DNA of 18,199 nucleotides from an uncultured Methanobrevibacter sp. GTDB taxonomy: Archaea > Methanobacteriota > Methanobacteria > Methanobacteriales > Methanobacteriaceae. Shown piece by piece: positions 15,374 to 18,199 of the stretch. The notes under the pieces are model-generated. The model was given only the letters and a program-made list of their open reading frames with translations. It did no database searches and was not told the origin of the DNA. The position numbers were made by a program, and so were the translations under genes. The stretch covers positions 1-18,199 of the forward strand of contig NZ_CALDKF010000101.1 in the NCBI RefSeq assembly GCF_937898925.1. Reading direction: 5' to 3'. Position 1 is the first letter of the stretch. Every line of letters starts with the position of its first letter.

Positions 15374-15428
15374 TTTCATTTTTCAATGAAATTAGTTTAT
15401 GATTATGATTCAACGGCAAAAACTAATT
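15374..15428 (+). other. stem-loops in the amtB leader
   Basis: Two overlapping inverted repeats follow the operator. One is TTTCATT (15374-15380) with AATGAAA (15385-15391), loop 4 nt. The other is AATTAGTTT (15390-15398) with AAACTAATT (15420-15428), loop 21 nt holding GATTCAACGGC. They would be in the first 100 nt of a transcript starting near 15331. Whether they act as a leader element or a small RNA is unknown, and AT-rich DNA yields such stems by chance. Confidence 0.35.
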
Positions 15429-15609
15429 AAAAATTAATATAATCCTTAAATTTAATCTAAAATTAGTCTAAAACATCAAATTTAATTAATTAGTTTATTG
15501 ATCAAACTTACTTACTAAATGCTGTTTATTAAAAAATCATTAGAAATCTATATTTAAAATTATTTATTTCCATAATTTTTATTGAATTGATTTATGAGTA
15601 AATGATAAT

Positions 15610-16821
<1,212 letters not shown>

Positions 16822-16847
16822 GATTAACTTAATGTGGAGTGATATTT

Positions 16848-17186
16848 ATGAAAAGGATAATTGCTGTTATTCGTCAGGAAAAGTTTGAAAGCGTTAAAAA
16901 AGCATTGATTGACGCCGGCTGTGAAGGAATGAATGTTTCAGAGGTTAAAGGAAGAGGAAGGCAAATGGGTATCAGGGAATCATACAGAGGTTCCAGTTAC
17001 TGTATTGATCTCATTCCTAAAACACGTCTAGAACTTGTTGTCAATGATGAGGATTTGGAACGCATTTTGGATGTTATTGTTGAAAGTGCACACACTGGTG
17101 AAGTTGGAGACGGAAAGATTTTCGTTTCTGATGTAGCAGAAGTGATTAGAATCAGAACTGGTGAAAGAGGTTCTGATGCTGTTTAA
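16848..17186 (+). CDS. glnK: nitrogen regulatory protein P-II, GlnK type
   Basis: A 112-aa trimeric signal protein that binds ATP/ADP and 2-oxoglutarate and plugs the AmtB channel when nitrogen is sufficient. With ATG 16848 the T-loop falls in exact family register: Gln39, Tyr46, Arg47 (the residue that enters the AmtB pore) and Tyr51, in GRGRQMGIRESYRGSSY. The C-terminal signature TGEVGDGKIFVSDVAEVIRIRTGE is complete. The start is supported by GGAGTGAT 4-5 nt upstream; a GTG at 16839 would add three residues and break the register. Tyr51 is the uridylylation site in proteobacteria, but modification in methanogens is not assumed. It is co-transcribed with amtB (26-bp gap). Confidence 0.97.
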   Translation: MKRIIAVIRQEKFESVKKALIDAGCEGMNVSEVKGRGRQMGIRESYRGSSYCIDLIPKTRLELVVNDEDLERILDVIVESAHTGEVGDGKIFVSDVAEVIRIRTGERGSDAV

Positions 17187-17193
17187 CTCAAGC

Positions 17194-17214
17194 TTTTTGA
17201 CCTTCGGTCAAAAA
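17194..17214 (+). terminator. first hairpin downstream of glnK
   Basis: TTTTTGACC (17194-17202) pairs perfectly with GGTCAAAAA (17206-17214) around a TTC loop, 8 bases after the glnK stop. It is followed by CCTTACC rather than a T-run, so it may protect the 3' end of the mRNA rather than terminate on its own. Confidence 0.55.
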
Positions 17215-17239
17215 CCTTACCAAAATTCTTTCCTCAGTT

Positions 17240-17268
17240 GGGAGTAAATAACTCCCTATTTTTTTTAT
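17240..17268 (+). terminator. amtB-glnK terminator
   Basis: GGGAGT (17240-17245) and ACTCCC (17251-17256) form a 6-bp stem with an AAATA loop, followed by TATTTTTTTTATTTT. Confidence 0.75.
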
Positions 17269-17341
17269 TTTATATTTTTTTAATTTTCTTTTTTTTATTT
17301 TATTTTCATTTTATCTAATTTTTTAATTTTTTACATTTTCA

Positions 17342-17449
17342 ATTTTTTTATATATTTAAATACTATTTTTAATAAATAATTATTTAATTAAGATTTAGAA
17401 AATTAAAAAATTATTTAATAAAATATTTCTATTAACTATTTTTTGAGGA
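17342..17449 (+). promoter_or_regulatory. promoter and ribosome binding site of the cbiZ-like gene
   Basis: A TATA-like TATATATTTAAATA (about 17349-17362) predicts a start near 17385 and a leader of about 70 nt. TGAGGA (17444-17449) lies 5 bases before the ATG at 17455. Confidence 0.5.
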
Positions 17450-17454
17450 ATCAT

Positions 17455-18199
17455 ATGTCAATTGATGATAAAAATCAGGAATTTGAATTGATAATGAAAA
17501 CAAGTGATGGTGATGAAATACTAAAGAATTCAGACACGGTTCTTGTTAGATTTGGTCCTAAAAGGAATGGAATAGTCAGTTCTTGGTTAAATGGAGGATA
17601 CAATGAGGATTTATCTGCTGTTTTCAATCATCAATTGTCTCAAGAAAACATTGATAAGTATGGTGATGGAGGCATATTGGATTTCCTAAATGATCTATCA
17701 ACCGATTTTTACAATGATTTGGATTTAAGAAGCGATAAGTTAAGCGGTCTCATAACCTCTGCAGACATGAACAGCTATTCAATAGCTTGTGAAAAATACA
17801 GGGGTATTGAAGTTATTGCAATTACAACAGCTGGTGCGAGAGTAAATGCTGTCTCTGCAGGAGATATTGCTTCATATTATGAAATCAATGCAGATTATCG
17901 TTATGATTTAGAAGAAGATGAGAGCAATGATCAAAATAATAACCAAACTAATAATTTAGATAAACATGATGGTCAAAATATTGATCAAAATGATGGTAAA
18001 AATGAACATACACCTGGTGATAATAAACCATCTGAAAATAAAAATTTAGATGGAACTAAACCAAATTCTGAGAAAAAAGATAATCAACAAGAGGATAATA
18101 AACAGAATAATGATGATTTAAATGATAAGAGTGATGATCAACAAAATGATCCTAGAAGCCCTTTAAATCAAAATCATAATAATAATTTAAATAATCAAA
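17455..18199 (+). CDS. cbiZ: CbiZ-family adenosylcobinamide amidohydrolase with a low-complexity insertion (partial, 3' end outside the window)
   Basis: CbiZ cleaves the amide bond of adenosylcobinamide to give adenosylcobyric acid, letting archaea salvage incomplete corrinoids into coenzyme B12. Family features are LVRFGPKRNGIVSSWLNGGYNEDLSAVFNHQL (about residues 27-58), SGLITSADM, and IAITTAGARVNAVSAGDIASYYEIN (about 122-146). Position 160 onward is a sequence of nearly only Asn, Asp, Gln, Lys, Ser and Glu that runs to the window end, at least 85 residues. In other CbiZ proteins the YYE segment is soon followed by a GTINIILLIN-type strand, so the tract appears to interrupt the catalytic domain rather than extend it. 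The end is not visible. ATG 17455 has a good ribosome binding site. Confidence 0.85.
   Translation, partial: MSIDDKNQEFELIMKTSDGDEILKNSDTVLVRFGPKRNGIVSSWLNGGYNEDLSAVFNHQLSQENIDKYGDGGILDFLNDLSTDFYNDLDLRSDKLSGLITSADMNSYSIACEKYRGIEVIAITTAGARVNAVSAGDIASYYEINADYRYDLEEDESNDQNNNQTNNLDKHDGQNIDQNDGKNEHTPGDNKPSENKNLDGTKPNSEKKDNQQEDNKQNNDDLNDKSDDQQNDPRSPLNQNHNNNLNNQ

Larger units (their letters stand above)
15048..15609. promoter_or_regulatory. 562-bp divergent intergenic region with the amtB-glnK control region
   Basis: On the left, TATA-like sequence near 15060-15085 (minus strand) serves the small secreted-protein gene. The middle (about 15090-15298) is featureless AT-rich DNA. From 15299 onward come a TATA box, an NrpR-type operator and a long leader with stem-loops; these are listed separately. 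A second TATA-like match (TATATTTAAAAT, 15549-15560) is closer to amtB and could be an alternative promoter. No convincing protein-coding gene was found. Confidence 0.5.

Noticed and set aside
15386..15430. 14-codon frame MKLVYDYDSTAKTN in the amtB leader
   Set aside because: It has no ribosome binding site, and its ATG lies inside the first stem-loop. In DNA of this composition such short frames are expected by chance.

Overview
The window comes from an AT-rich methanogenic archaeon, most likely Methanobrevibacter or a close gut/rumen relative in the Methanobacteriales. The evidence is: A/T-run-rich spacers with archaeal TATA-like boxes and GGTGA-type ribosome binding sites; a giant adhesin-like surface protein with Chlamydia-Pmp-type beta-helix rungs and DUF11 repeats; an archaeal amtB-glnK pair preceded by an exact GGAA-N6-TTCC site, the operator sequence of the archaeal nitrogen repressor NrpR; and an archaeal CbiZ-type cobinamide amidohydrolase. 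No tRNA, rRNA, CRISPR array, insertion sequence or phage gene was found. The genus is inferred from gene content, not from a marker gene.

Layout. (1) Bases 1-840: the C-terminal part of a Zn/Cd-type P1B ATPase, apparently separated from upstream coding sequence by a frameshift, ending in a clean hairpin terminator. (2) 902-1966, minus strand: an unrecognised 143-aa protein followed by a maltose/galactoside-type O-acetyltransferase. (3) 2436-7406, plus: a 1656-aa secreted, C-terminally anchored adhesin-like protein with its own promoter region and terminator. (4) 7572-8570, plus: a bile acid:sodium symporter (BASS) family carrier. (5) 8657-9193, minus: a YgjV-like membrane protein. (6) 9422-10255, plus: a PfkB-type sugar kinase, preceded by three 22-bp tandem repeats. 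(7) 10449-15034, minus: a flavin disulfide oxidoreductase, an AMP-forming acyl-CoA synthetase, a HTH-cupin regulator and a small secreted Asn/Ser/Asp-rich protein. (8) 15299-17268, plus: a nitrogen-regulated unit with a TATA box, the NrpR-type operator, a leader of roughly 275 nt, amtB, glnK and two hairpins. (9) 17455 to the end: a CbiZ-family gene with a long low-complexity insertion, cut by the window edge.

How the genes fit together. amtB-glnK is a textbook ammonium import and control module: GlnK blocks the AmtB channel, and NrpR represses transcription when nitrogen is plentiful. The HTH-cupin regulator sits directly upstream of the acyl-CoA synthetase on the same strand and may control it; rumen Methanobrevibacter are known to need branched short-chain acids, so activation of such acids is a reasonable but unproved role. 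The adhesin and the small secreted protein belong to the cell surface. The remaining genes look like unrelated single genes.

I found no clear-cut undescribed multi-gene system. The items most worth a second look are the structured leader behind the NrpR site, the low-complexity insertion inside the CbiZ catalytic domain, the disulfide oxidoreductase that keeps its redox cysteines but lacks the usual C-terminal catalytic histidine, and the repeat architecture of the adhesin.
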